DNA of 64,000 bases from Microthrixaceae bacterium. Lineage in GTDB: Bacteria; Actinomycetota; Acidimicrobiia; Acidimicrobiales; Microtrichaceae. The position numbers and the translations under genes were made by a program. The notes below the pieces were generated by a model that worked only from the letters and a program-made list of their open reading frames with translations, was not told the origin of the DNA and searched no databases. How positions within the stretch are numbered: position 1 is the stretch's first letter; each line of letters opens with the position of its first letter. Of this stretch, positions 34,552 through 44,686 are shown piece by piece. The stretch lies in NCBI GenBank assembly GCA_020637215.1, contig JACJWI010000001.1, positions 434,001 to 498,000 of the forward strand, read 5' to 3'.

Positions 34552-35331
34552 TCAGGTGCCGATGTCGTAGACCGCCATCACCGGGGCGTGGTCCGACGGC
34601 TTGGAGCCCTTGCGGGCGTTCCGGTCGACGAGGTCCGCGGTGGCGCGCCCGGCCAACGACGTCGACGACAGCAGGTAGTCGATCCTCATGCCCCGACGCT
34701 TGTGGAAGTCGCCGTTGCGGTAGTCCCAGTACGAATAGATGCCGTCCTGGGGGTAGCGCCGTCGGAGGGTGTCGACGAGACCCCAGTCGACCACGGCGCC
34801 CAGGGCCGCACGTTCCTCGACGGTCACGTGGGTCGAACCCTCGAACGCCGCGGGGCTCCAGACGTCCTGGTCCGTCGGCGCGATGTTCCAGTCACCGAGC
34901 AGCACGAGCGCCTCGTCGGGGCTGTGGTGCGCGTCCAGGTGGGCTCGCAGCCGCCCCAACCAGGCCAGCTTGTAGGCGTAGTGGTCGTGGCCGACCTCCC
35001 GGCCGTTGGGGACGTAGAGCGCCCCCACGCGCACACCGCCGCAGGTGGCCCACAGCATCCGGGCGTCGGGGTCGGGCTCGCCGCCGTCGTCGAAGCCCGC
35101 CACCACGTCGTCGATGCCCACCCGGGACAGGATGGCCACCCCGTTCCAGCGCCCCTCGCCGTGGTGCACCGAGTCGTAGCCGAGCCGTTGGAAGTCCATG
35201 CCCGGGAACTGGGCGTCGGACATCTTGGTCTCCTGCAGGCAGAGCACATCGGGGCGGACCGCGGCCAGCCACTCCTCCACCCGGGGCATGCGGGCGTTCA
35301 ACGAGTTCACGTTCCACGTGGCGATCAGCAC
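34552..35331 (-). CDS. xth: Exodeoxyribonuclease III
   Basis: 259 residues from a GTG at 35331 (VLIATWNVNS), chosen because TAGATT lies exactly seven bases upstream. Class II AP endonuclease/3'-5' exonuclease of base-excision repair. WNVNSLNARMPRVEEW, CLQETKMSD (metal Glu), YVPNGR-like SLYVPNG segment (ALYVPNGREVG), LGDWNIAPTDQDVW (catalytic Asp/Asn) and the C-terminal KPSDHAPVMAVYD (SDH motif) are all present. A TTG nine bases further upstream is in frame but would sit in the promoter spacer. Confidence 0.95.
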   Translation of the reverse strand: MLIATWNVNSLNARMPRVEEWLAAVRPDVLCLQETKMSDAQFPGMDFQRLGYDSVHHGEGRWNGVAILSRVGIDDVVAGFDDGGEPDPDARMLWATCGGVRVGALYVPNGREVGHDHYAYKLAWLGRLRAHLDAHHSPDEALVLLGDWNIAPTDQDVWSPAAFEGSTHVTVEERAALGAVVDWGLVDTLRRRYPQDGIYSYWDYRNGDFHKRRGMRIDYLLSSTSLAGRATADLVDRNARKGSKPSDHAPVMAVYDIGT

Positions 35332-35338
35332 CGTCGGC

Positions 35339-35344
35339 AATCTA
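35339..35344 (-). promoter_or_regulatory. -10 box of leaderless xth
   Basis: TAGATT on the minus strand, 7-nt spacer to GTG 35331. Divergent from the kgd box 94 bp away. Confidence 0.6.
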
Positions 35345-35437
35345 CGCGTCCGCCCCCGTGGTCGGGACCGCCGAGCCCGACACGGGCCACGTCCGGGAGA
35401 CGCCTCCCATCGCCCAAGAGCGTCCGGGGCGCGCCGA

Positions 35438-35443
35438 TAGGCT
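35438..35443 (+). promoter_or_regulatory. -10 box of leaderless kgd
   Basis: TAGGCT with a 7-nt spacer to GTG 35451. Confidence 0.65.
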
Positions 35444-35450
35444 GCGGGGC

Positions 35451-38400
35451 GTGAACGACTCCCCCGAACCTGCCGGAACCGCCTCGCCGGGGACGACCGA
35501 TCCGGTCGCCTCCGAGCCGCTCGGCCCCAACGCCTGGCTGGTCGAGGAGATGTTCGAGCAGTACCAGGCGGACCCGGGCTCGGTCAGCGAGACGTGGCGG
35601 GACTTCTTCGCCGACTACCGCCCGCCGGGACGTCCGGCCCCCGTTGCGACGCCCGCGACCCCTCCCTCGACCACCGCTCCGGTCGGGACCGCGCCACCCG
35701 CACCGACCGCACCACCGTCCACAGCGCCGTCCACATCGTCGACCGCCGGGCCGGTCGACGAGCCCGGCGACCCCATCCGCGGCGTCGGCGCCCGCATCGT
35801 GTCCAACATGGAGGCCAGCCTCGAGGTCCCGACCGCCACGTCGTTCCGCGAGGTCCCGGCCAAGCTCCTCGAGATCAACCGCAGCGTCATCAACGGCTAC
35901 CTGGGCAGGACCCGGGGCGGCAAGGTCAGCTTCACCCACATCATCGGCTACGCCCTGGTACGCGCGATCGCGGATCACGTCCCGGTGATGAACAACCACT
36001 TCGTCGAAGGCTCCGACGGGACGCCCCGCCTGGTTCGCCGGGAGCACGTGGGGCTGGGACTCGCCGTCGACATGGAGAAGTCCGACGGCTCCCGCTCCCT
36101 CGTGGTCCCCGTCATCAAGGACGCCGACACGATGGACTTCGCCGGCTTCAGCGCCGTCTACGACGAGCTCATCCGCAAGGCCAAGACCAACAAGCTCACC
36201 GTCGACGACTTCCAGGGCGCCACGATCACCCTCACCAACCCCGGCACGATCGGCACCGAGCGGTCGGTCCCGCGCCTCATGCCCGGTCAGGGGACGATCG
36301 TCGGCGCCGGAGCGCTGGGCTTCCCCGCGGCGTACGCCGGTGCCGACCCGCGCACCCTCGCCGAGCTCGGCATGTCCAAGGTGCTCACCCTCAGCTCGAC
36401 CTACGACCACCGGATCATCCAGGGCGCCGAGTCCGGGCTGTTCCTCAAGAAGGTCGAGGAGCTGCTCCTGGGCGAGGACGGCTTCTACGACGACCTGTTC
36501 CGCTCGATGGGCGTGCCCTACGAGGCGGTGCGCTGGCGCCAGGACGCGGTGGGCGACGAAGGACGCGAGACCGCCCAGGTGGTCAAGCAGATGCAGGTGT
36601 CCACCCTGATCAACATGTACCGCGTGCGCGGTCACCTGATCGCGGACCTCGACCCGCTCGCGGCCAAGGCCCCCGAGATGCACGCCGAGCTCGATCCCGC
36701 CACCTACGGGCTGACCATCTGGGACCTCGACCGCGAGTTCCTGACCGGCAGCGAGAACGGCATCTACGCGCCGGTCGGCGGGGTGCCCCGTCAGCGGCTC
36801 GGGGACCTGCTCCACGTGCTGCGCGACGCGTACTGCCGCACGATCGGCATCGAGTTCGGCCACATCCAGGAGCCGGCGGAGAAGCGCTGGATCCAGGAGC
36901 AGGTGGAGGGTCGCAGCTCCCGGGTCGACGTCGAGGACCAGCGCCACATCCTGGGACGGCTCAACGCGGCCGAGGCCCTCGAGAAGTTCCTGGCCACCAA
37001 GTACCTCGGCCAGAAGCGCTTCGGTCTCGAAGGTGCCGAGTCGCTGATCCCGATCCTCGACGCCCTGCTCCAGGAAGCCGCCGACCACGGCATGGACTCC
37101 GCCTACCTGGGCATGCCGCACCGCGGCCGCCTCAACGTGCTGGCCAACATCGTCGGCAAGTCGCTCGACCAGCTGTTCCGCGAGTTCGAGGGCTACGTGG
37201 ACCCCGACTCGATCCAGGGCTCCGGCGACGTCAAGTACCACCTGGGCCAGGAGGGCACGTTCGTCAGCCGCAGCGGGGCCGAGCTGCCGGTCAGCCTGGC
37301 CGCCAACCCGTCGCACCTCGAGGCGGTCGACCCGGTGGTCGAGGGCATGACCCGGGCCCGCATGGACGAGATCCCCCACGACCGGACCCGGCGGTTCCCG
37401 GTGCTGCCGATCCTCATGCACGGAGACGCCGCGTTCGCCGGACAGGGCGTCGTGGCCGAGACGCTGAACCTCAGCCTGATCAAGGGCTACCGCGTCGGCG
37501 GGACCATCCACGTGATCGTGAACAACCAGCTCGGCTTCACCACCCCTCCGGAGTCCGCACGCAGCTCCGAGTACTCCACCGACATCGCCAAGGCGGTGCA
37601 GGCCCCGATCATCCACGTCAACGGCGACGACCCCGAGGCCTGCGTCCGGGTGGCCCGCCTGGCCTTCGCCTATCGGCAGCGCTTCCACAAGGACGTGGTG
37701 ATCGACATGGTGTGCTACCGCCGCCACGGCCACAACGAAGGTGACGACCCGAGCTACACCCAGCCGCTCATGTACCGGAAGATCGACGGGCTCCGCAGCG
37801 TCCGCAAGCGCTACGTCGAAACGCTGGTCCGCCGGGGCGACCTCACCCTCGACGAGGCCGAGCAGGCCCTCGAGGACTTCCACACCCGGATGCAGGCCGC
37901 GCTCGACGAGACCCGCCAGTCCGCGCCGGAGGAGGGGATCGTCGCGGCCCCCCATCCCCCGAGCCGAGGCGTGCTCCCCCACATCGACACCGGCGTCGGC
38001 CGCTCCGAACTCGATCGCATCTACGCCGCGCTCGACACGGTTCCCGACGGCTTCACCGTGCACCCCAAGCTGGCCCGCCAGTTCGAGACCCGCTCCAGGA
38101 TGTTCCACGACGACGAGGTCGACTGGGCCCTGGCCGAGAGCCTGGCGTTCGGTTCGATCCTCCTCGAGGGCAACTCGGTGCGCCTGGCCGGCCAGGACTC
38201 ACGACGGGGCACGTTCTCCCAGCGACACTCGACGCTGTTCGACTACGAGACCGGAGCGGAGCACGTCCCGCTGCTGGCGCTCACCGACCCTCCCCGCACC
38301 GAGCTGTGGATCTACGACTCGCTGCTCAGCGAGTACGCGGCGCTCGGTTTCGAGTACGGCTACTCGGTGGTGAGCCCGCAGACGTTGGTGATGTGGGAGG

Positions 38401-39179
38401 GGCAGTTCGGCGACTTCATGAACGGCGCCCAGATCATCATCGACCAGTTCATCGTCGCGGCCGAGGACAAGTGGGAGCAGACCTCCGGCCTGGTGATGCT
38501 GCTCCCCCACGGCTACGAGGGCCAGGGGCCCGAGCACTCCTCGGCCCGACTCGAGCGGTTCCTGACGCTGTGCGCCGAAGACAACATCCAGGTGTGCCAG
38601 CCCACGACCGCGGCGCAGTACTTCCACCTCCTGCGCCGCCAGATCCGGCGCAGCGTGCGCAAGCCCCTGGTGATCGCCACCCCCAAGTCCGGGTTGCGTG
38701 ACAAGCGCTGGCGGTCCCCGGTCACCGACCTCGAGAGCGGGAGCTTCCTCGAGCTCATCGGCGACCGTTCGGCCACCCTCGACCCGGCCGACGTCCGCCG
38801 CCTGGTCCTCGCCTCGGGCAAGGTCGCCGTCGAGGCCGAGACCTGGCGCGACCAGGCCGGCGCGCCCGTCGCGGTGGCCCGCGTCGAGCAGCTGTTCCCC
38901 TGGCCGTTCGAGGCGGTGGCCAAGGAGCTGAGCCGGTTCCCGAACTGCACCGAGATCGTGTGGCTCCAGGAGGAGCCCAAGAACATGGGCTCGTGGAACA
39001 CGATCAAGGGCAACCTGTACACGCCGCACGGCGACTCGTTCGAGATCCGTCGGGTCAGCCGACCCGACGAGGCGTCACCGGCCACCGGCAGCCACGCCAT
39101 CCACGTGCAGGAGCAGGAACTCATCCTGCAGACCGCGTTCGGTCCGCTGGGCGACCGCTCCCGCACCGACTTCCCCTGA
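35451..39179 (+). CDS. kgd: Multifunctional 2-oxoglutarate dehydrogenase E1 / decarboxylase with E2-like domain
   Basis: 1242 residues. Actinobacterial Kgd/OdhA fuses a succinyltransferase (E2) catalytic domain to a thiamine-diphosphate E1. Order here: short N-terminal helix (WLVEEMFEQYQADPGSVSETWRDFF, an OGDH E1 signature), Pro/Thr/Ala linker (about 60-110), E2 catalytic domain (about 115-340) ending in TYDHRIIQGAESGLF with the catalytic His, then E1 with MPHRGRLNVLANIVGK (about 553), HGDAAFAGQGVVAETLNL (ThDP site), and RRHGHNEGDDPSYTQPLMY. No lipoyl domain, as in mycobacteria. It feeds the TCA cycle with E3 and a lipoylated E2 encoded elsewhere. Confidence 0.97.
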   Translation: MNDSPEPAGTASPGTTDPVASEPLGPNAWLVEEMFEQYQADPGSVSETWRDFFADYRPPGRPAPVATPATPPSTTAPVGTAPPAPTAPPSTAPSTSSTAGPVDEPGDPIRGVGARIVSNMEASLEVPTATSFREVPAKLLEINRSVINGYLGRTRGGKVSFTHIIGYALVRAIADHVPVMNNHFVEGSDGTPRLVRREHVGLGLAVDMEKSDGSRSLVVPVIKDADTMDFAGFSAVYDELIRKAKTNKLTVDDFQGATITLTNPGTIGTERSVPRLMPGQGTIVGAGALGFPAAYAGADPRTLAELGMSKVLTLSSTYDHRIIQGAESGLFLKKVEELLLGEDGFYDDLFRSMGVPYEAVRWRQDAVGDEGRETAQVVKQMQVSTLINMYRVRGHLIADLDPLAAKAPEMHAELDPATYGLTIWDLDREFLTGSENGIYAPVGGVPRQRLGDLLHVLRDAYCRTIGIEFGHIQEPAEKRWIQEQVEGRSSRVDVEDQRHILGRLNAAEALEKFLATKYLGQKRFGLEGAESLIPILDALLQEAADHGMDSAYLGMPHRGRLNVLANIVGKSLDQLFREFEGYVDPDSIQGSGDVKYHLGQEGTFVSRSGAELPVSLAANPSHLEAVDPVVEGMTRARMDEIPHDRTRRFPVLPILMHGDAAFAGQGVVAETLNLSLIKGYRVGGTIHVIVNNQLGFTTPPESARSSEYSTDIAKAVQAPIIHVNGDDPEACVRVARLAFAYRQRFHKDVVIDMVCYRRHGHNEGDDPSYTQPLMYRKIDGLRSVRKRYVETLVRRGDLTLDEAEQALEDFHTRMQAALDETRQSAPEEGIVAAPHPPSRGVLPHIDTGVGRSELDRIYAALDTVPDGFTVHPKLARQFETRSRMFHDDEVDWALAESLAFGSILLEGNSVRLAGQDSRRGTFSQRHSTLFDYETGAEHVPLLALTDPPRTELWIYDSLLSEYAALGFEYGYSVVSPQTLVMWEGQFGDFMNGAQIIIDQFIVAAEDKWEQTSGLVMLLPHGYEGQGPEHSSARLERFLTLCAEDNIQVCQPTTAAQYFHLLRRQIRRSVRKPLVIATPKSGLRDKRWRSPVTDLESGSFLELIGDRSATLDPADVRRLVLASGKVAVEAETWRDQAGAPVAVARVEQLFPWPFEAVAKELSRFPNCTEIVWLQEEPKNMGSWNTIKGNLYTPHGDSFEIRRVSRPDEASPATGSHAIHVQEQELILQTAFGPLGDRSRTDFP

Positions 39180-39196
39180 GATCCGACGCGGGATCG

Positions 39197-39223
39197 ACCC
39201 GGGTCCGCGGGGACGGACCGGGT
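39197..39223. terminator. Hairpin after kgd
   Basis: Inverted arms ACCCGGGTCCG (39197-39207) and CGGACCGGGT (39214-39223), one-base bulge, 6-nt loop, between the convergent stops of kgd and the HAD gene. No T-run. Confidence 0.5.
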
Positions 39224-39227
39224 GCGC

Positions 39228-39851
39228 TCAGAGGTCGAGGCCCAGCAGCGCGCCGAGCTCGTCGAGCGCGGCGTCGGGGTCGACGACCTTGATCGTGGTC
39301 ATCCCCATCTCCCGCGCCGGCTTGAGGTTCACACCGAGGTCGTCGAGGAACACCGCTTCGGCTGCGGCAACACCGACGCGTTCGAGCGCGATCTCGTAGA
39401 AGCGCGACTCGGGCTTGCGCACTCCGACCTGGGACGACTCCACCACCACGTCGAACAGCTCGAGGATGGGACCGAAGCTCCCACCGCTGGACCAGTCGGG
39501 GTTGCCGGTCAAGAAGTTGTTGGTCAGCAGCGCGGTCACGTAGCGGTCGCGACATCGACGGAGCGCCTCGACCATCCTCGGCCGCAGCTCGCCGTGCAGG
39601 CACTCGAGCACCGCGGCGCCGTCGACGCGGTGACCGAGCGCGAGTGCCTCGGCCTCGAACTCCCCGATGAACTCGTCGATGCCCAGCTCGCTGCGCTCCA
39701 GGCGGGCCCAGGCGTTCGTGTCGGAGGCGGTCGCGTTGACCCGACGGATGAAGTCCGGAGGGAGGCCTGCCCGACGCTCGTAGGCGGCGAACGCCTCGAA
39801 CGGGCTCGAGAGGATGACGCCACCGAAGTCGAACAGCACCGCGCGGATCAC
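39228..39851 (-). CDS. HAD-superfamily hydrolase (HAD-IA)
   Basis: 207 residues from a GTG at 39851 (VIRAVLFDFGGVI). Motif I is FDFGGVI, where the second acidic residue of the DxD is replaced by Gly-Gly, as in epoxide-hydrolase N-terminal/HAD-IA phosphatases. Motif II TALLTNN, motif III Lys in GVRKPESRFYEIAL, motif IV FLDDLGVNLKPARE (DD). These are the features of sEH-N-like/YihX-like HAD phosphatases. Substrate unknown. TACGAT six bases before the GTG fixes the start; longer upstream reading is rejected. Confidence 0.88.
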   Translation of the reverse strand: MIRAVLFDFGGVILSSPFEAFAAYERRAGLPPDFIRRVNATASDTNAWARLERSELGIDEFIGEFEAEALALGHRVDGAAVLECLHGELRPRMVEALRRCRDRYVTALLTNNFLTGNPDWSSGGSFGPILELFDVVVESSQVGVRKPESRFYEIALERVGVAAAEAVFLDDLGVNLKPAREMGMTTIKVVDPDAALDELGALLGLDL

Positions 39852-39857
39852 GCTCCG

Positions 39858-39863
39858 ATCGTA
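39858..39863 (-). promoter_or_regulatory. -10 box of the leaderless HAD gene
   Basis: TACGAT on the minus strand with a 6-nt spacer to GTG 39851. Confidence 0.55.
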
Positions 39864-39942
39864 CGGGTCGCCGCGCGCTGAGCTGGTCGTATCGCGGGAA
39901 TGCGCCGTTACGCGCGCGTTTGCTGCTTCACTAAGCACCGAC

Positions 39943-41349
39943 ATGTCCAAGGATCACCTCGTCGTCGACGGGTCCAACATCGCAACCGAAGGTCGAACGG
40001 CTCCGTCGCTCGCGCAGCTCAACGACGCCGTGACCGACTTCCTCAAGGATCACTCGTTCGCCAACGTCGTCGTGATCGTCGACGCGACGTTCCCCAACCG
40101 CATCGACGCCTCCGAGCGCGCCGAGTACGAAGAGGCGATCCTCGCGGGTGAGCTGCTCACGCCGCCGGCTGGTGCGGTGGGTCGCGGCGACGCGTTCGTG
40201 TTGCAGATCGCGGAGCGCACCGGTGCCACCATCCTCTCCAACGACTCGTTCCAGGAGTTCCACGCGAGCAACCCGTGGCTCTTCGAGGAGGATCGGCTGT
40301 GGGGCGGCAAGCCCGTGCCCGGTGTGGGTTGGGTGTTCGTCCCGCGGGTGCCGGTGAAGGGACCGACGAGTCGTCGTTCGTACCGTGACGCCAAGAAGAA
40401 GGCCGAACCGAACGCGGCGTCCGCCCGCACCGCGGTCAAGGACAGCGCCGCCGGCTCGGCAACGGCGACGACGTCCCGGCGTCGGAGCCGCCGCAAGCCC
40501 GGCACCGAACCGTCGACCCCGGTCCGCTCCGAGAGCCGAACCAGTTCCAGGTCGGCGGATGCGGCCGCCGGGTCCTCCACCGCGTCAGGACGACGCCGCG
40601 GCGGTGGCGACCCGATCAACACCCCTCCGGTGTTCCTCGCTTTCGTGACCACCTACCAGGTCGGGGCCACCGTGGAGGCCACGATCGTCGAGTTCTCCTC
40701 GCACGGCGCCTACGCCGACGTCGACGGAGCCCGTTGCTACATCCCGCTCAAGTCGCTGGGCGACCCCGCTCCACGCAGCGCCCGTGAGGTGCTCGCCATG
40801 GGAGAGGTCCGCCCCTTCGTCGTGCACGGCTTCGATACCCCTCGGAGGGGGATCGACCTTGCACTGCCCGGTACCGACGACGTCGGAACCGGGTCGTCCA
40901 TGCCCGAGGCTCCGCGGTCGCGCAGGCGTCGCAGCGGCACCTCGGACTCGGACACCCCACCAACCGTCCTCACCGAGGACACCGCCGAGGAGGCACCAGT
41001 GGCAGTGAAGAAGAAGGCTCCGGCCAAGAAGAAGGCGCCGGCGAAGAAGGCGCCTGCCAAGAAGAAGGCACCCGCCAAGAAGGCCCCGGCCAAGAAGAAG
41101 GCACCCGCCAAGAAGGCACCCGCCAAGAAGGCCCCGGCCAAGAAGAAGGCACCCGCCAAGAAGGCGCCTGCCAAGAAGAAGGCACCCGCCAAGAAGGCCC
41201 CAGCCAAGAAGAAGGCACCCGCCAAGAAGGCCCCGGCCAAGAAGAAGGCCCCGGCCAAGAAGAAGGCACCCGCCAAGAAGAAGGCACCCGCCAAGAAGGC
41301 CCCGGCCAAGAAGAAGGCACCCGCCAAGAAGGCCCCCGCCAGGCGCTGA
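39943..41349 (+). CDS. NYN (Zc3h12a-like) ribonuclease with S1 domain and histone-H1-like lysine tail
   Basis: 468 residues from the ATG at 39943. Residues 1-135 match a Zc3h12a-type NYN/PIN RNase: LVVDGSNIA, VVIVDATF, GRGDAFVLQIAERTGATILSNDSFQEF supply the spaced Asp residues that bind Mg2+. A basic Arg/Ser/Thr-rich linker follows (about 150-225). Residues about 238-310 look like an S1 RNA-binding fold (VGATVEATIVEFSSHGAYADVD to RGIDLALPG). From about 355 to the end the protein is twenty APA triplets separated by two or three lysines, like histone H1 or the HupB tail. Predicted RNA-cleaving protein that binds nucleic acid tightly. The combination is unusual and its target is unknown. Confidence 0.85.
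   Translation: MSKDHLVVDGSNIATEGRTAPSLAQLNDAVTDFLKDHSFANVVVIVDATFPNRIDASERAEYEEAILAGELLTPPAGAVGRGDAFVLQIAERTGATILSNDSFQEFHASNPWLFEEDRLWGGKPVPGVGWVFVPRVPVKGPTSRRSYRDAKKKAEPNAASARTAVKDSAAGSATATTSRRRSRRKPGTEPSTPVRSESRTSSRSADAAAGSSTASGRRRGGGDPINTPPVFLAFVTTYQVGATVEATIVEFSSHGAYADVDGARCYIPLKSLGDPAPRSAREVLAMGEVRPFVVHGFDTPRRGIDLALPGTDDVGTGSSMPEAPRSRRRRSGTSDSDTPPTVLTEDTAEEAPVAVKKKAPAKKKAPAKKAPAKKKAPAKKAPAKKKAPAKKAPAKKAPAKKKAPAKKAPAKKKAPAKKAPAKKKAPAKKAPAKKKAPAKKKAPAKKKAPAKKAPAKKKAPAKKAPARR
41007..41347 (+). repeat. Degenerate coding repeat of the KKAPA tail
   Basis: About 340 bp of in-frame GCC-AAG-AAG-(AAG)-GCN-CCN units encode the lysine tail. Third positions vary (GCA/GCG/GCC, CCC/CCG/CCT), so the repeat is kept at protein level while some blocks are near-identical DNA copies. 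Alternation of 15- and 18-bp units gives KK and KKK spacing. Prone to length change between strains. Confidence 0.9.
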
Positions 41350-41366
41350 GCCGACGACATCGGAGA

Positions 41367-41398
41367 CCGGTGCGGCCCGAGTGATCGGGCCGCACCGG
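41367..41398. terminator. Hairpin terminator after the NYN-S1 gene
   Basis: Perfect 13-bp stem, arm CCGGTGCGGCCCG (41367-41379) with 41386-41398, 6-nt loop, 18 bp past the stop codon. No T-run. Confidence 0.7.
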
Positions 41399-41545
41399 CG
41401 CGTCCGGGGGGATGCGTGCGACGCTCCTCGTCTGCTCGACGACCCGCTCGGCACCCGCTCGACCACCGGATCGTCAGAGCGGTCCGCCCGAGCCGGCCGG
41501 CACCTCCGAGCGCAGACCGGTTCCGGACCGCGTCCGGCCCGCCGG

Positions 41546-41551
41546 TACAGT
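41546..41551 (+). promoter_or_regulatory. -10 box of leaderless ettA
   Basis: TACAGT with an 8-nt spacer to ATG 41560. Supports this start over in-frame sequence that is open further upstream. Confidence 0.55.
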
Positions 41552-41559
41552 CCCGACCC

Positions 41560-43260
<1,701 letters not shown>

Positions 43261-43270
43261 GCGACAAACG

Positions 43271-43612
43271 GTGGACCCCAGGATCGTCCGACGACTCGTG
43301 CTCGTGGTCTTCGTCGGTGGAATCGCCGGCATGATCGTCGGCTCGATCGCCGACAACAACGGAACCGCCATCACCTTCGGGCTCGTCACCGCGGTGGCCG
43401 CCGTGTGCCTCATCCTCGTCACCTCGGTGACCACCCGCGACGATTCGGTGGCCTTCGACGAAGCCCGCGCCCAGGCCATGGAGGCACGGATCCGGACCCT
43501 GGTGGCAGAGGGTGCCGACGAGGCCCAGGTGCGCGAACTGGTCCGCGACGCCGTGCAACTGGGGCGACGGGCCCGGGCGGTGCGACCGCCACGCCGCGGT
43601 CCGCGAGCCTGA
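43271..43612 (+). CDS. Small membrane protein
   Basis: 113 residues from a GTG 10 bp after ettA, probably in the same transcript. Two transmembrane helices (about 8-26 and 33-52) and a charged cytoplasmic helix (DEARAQAMEARIRTLVAEG to RDAVQLGRRARAVRPPRRG) ending in a basic tail. No family recognised. Confidence 0.65.
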   Translation: MDPRIVRRLVLVVFVGGIAGMIVGSIADNNGTAITFGLVTAVAAVCLILVTSVTTRDDSVAFDEARAQAMEARIRTLVAEGADEAQVRELVRDAVQLGRRARAVRPPRRGPRA

Positions 43613-43732
43613 TCCTCTCCGACGCGGGCGTCCATGGGCCCTCCGGCCCATCCTCGGGCGCCGCCTGGGTCGTTCGGCCCCAATCGCTCCCAGGGCTCAG
43701 GCGGTGTCACGCGTCACCCGATACCTGAGGGC

Positions 43733-44047
43733 ATGGCAGCCTCCTCCAGCACCTCTACGGTCGACCGACCGTCCCAACGAACCGCTCCCCGGCGCAGCCG
43801 GGCCGTGCTCCGCGACGTCGAACCGGGCAGCACCGTCGAGTGCGCCCACTGCGACGAACGGGTCAAGTTCCAGGCCAAGGTCCGGAACCGCCAGGTCATC
43901 TGCAACGTCTACATCAAGGGCGTGTGGGATCGGGTCGAGCACTTCCACGCCGACTGCTACGACCTGGCCGGAGAACCCCACGGGCCGGTCGACACCACCC
44001 CGGTGGTCCGCAACCGAGCCCGCGCCGCGGAGGCAAAGACCGCGTGA
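43733..44047 (+). CDS. Small zinc-binding-type protein
   Basis: 104 residues, ATG with GAGG four bases upstream. A Ser/Thr/Arg-rich N-terminus precedes CAHCDERVKF, VICNVYIKGVWDRVEHFHADCYD. CxxC plus HxxxC (HADC) and a further Cys suggest a single zinc site. The layout is that of small actinobacterial regulators or RNA-polymerase/ribosome-associated proteins, but no named family was recognised. Isolated between ettA's small partner and cysC, which is convergent. Confidence 0.7.
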   Translation: MAASSSTSTVDRPSQRTAPRRSRAVLRDVEPGSTVECAHCDERVKFQAKVRNRQVICNVYIKGVWDRVEHFHADCYDLAGEPHGPVDTTPVVRNRARAAEAKTA

Positions 44048-44069
44048 GTCGATCGGCCACGGCGCAGCG

Positions 44070-44684
44070 TCAGGACCGCAACCGCGCCCGGACGATCTCC
44101 GCCATGGCGACCGCATCGCCGTCCGAGGGACGCAGCACCAGCTCCGGCCTCGACGGCGCCTCGTAGGGGTCGTCCACCCCGGTCATCCCGGTGAGCTCAC
44201 CCGCCCGGGCACGGGCGTAGAGCCCCTTGGGGTCCCGCTCCTCGCAGATCTCGATCGGGGTGTCGACGAACACCTCGAGGAAGTCGAGCCCGGCCGAGGT
44301 GACCCGACGTCTCACCCGGTCGCGGTCGTCGCGGTACGGCGACACCAGCGGAACCAGGGCGACCGTCCCGGAATCGGCGAGCAGAGCTGCCACCTCGCCG
44401 ACCCGCCGGACGTTCTCGCCGCGATCGCGGGACGAGAAGCCGAGGTCGCCGTTGAGGCCGTGGCGCAGGTTGTCACCGTCGAGGACGTAGGCGGCCCGAC
44501 CGGAGCTGATCAGCTGACGCTCCAGCTCGACGGCCACGCTGGACTTGCCCGAACCGGACAGCCCGGTGAACCACACCACCATCCCCCGGCCGCCGGTGAC
44601 CGCCGCCCGCTCGTCCCGCGACACCGCTCCGTCGTGCCAGACCACACCGGGCGACACCGCCGCGGTCGGGTCACCGGCGGGCAC
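44070..44684 (-). CDS. cysC: Adenylylsulfate kinase
   Basis: 204 residues, GTG start two bases after the cysN stop. Phosphorylates APS at the 3' position to PAPS. WFTGLSGSGKSSVAVELE is the P-loop (about 38-55), LDGDNLRHGLNGDLGF the APS-kinase signature, RGENVRRVGEVAALLADSG, and LVSPYRDDRDRVR. The Ser of FVDTPIEICEERDPKGLYARA matches the lid region. A 34-residue N-terminal extension (SPGVVWHDGAVSRDERA) resembles the linker left when CysC is split from a CysNC fusion. Confidence 0.95.
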   Translation of the reverse strand: MPAGDPTAAVSPGVVWHDGAVSRDERAAVTGGRGMVVWFTGLSGSGKSSVAVELERQLISSGRAAYVLDGDNLRHGLNGDLGFSSRDRGENVRRVGEVAALLADSGTVALVPLVSPYRDDRDRVRRRVTSAGLDFLEVFVDTPIEICEERDPKGLYARARAGELTGMTGVDDPYEAPSRPELVLRPSDGDAVAMAEIVRARLRS

Positions 44685-44686
44685 GG

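Noticed and set aside
33891..35450. N-terminal extension of Kgd by about 520 residues
   Set aside because: It is antisense to the thioesterase and xth genes, low-complexity Arg/Pro/Ala, and the leaderless promoter and OGDH N-terminal helix place the start at 35451.
41416..41559. N-terminal extension of EttA
   Set aside because: Arg/Ser/Pro-rich alternate translation of the intergenic region; the family start MGAQFIFTMHRV and the TACAGT box support 41560.
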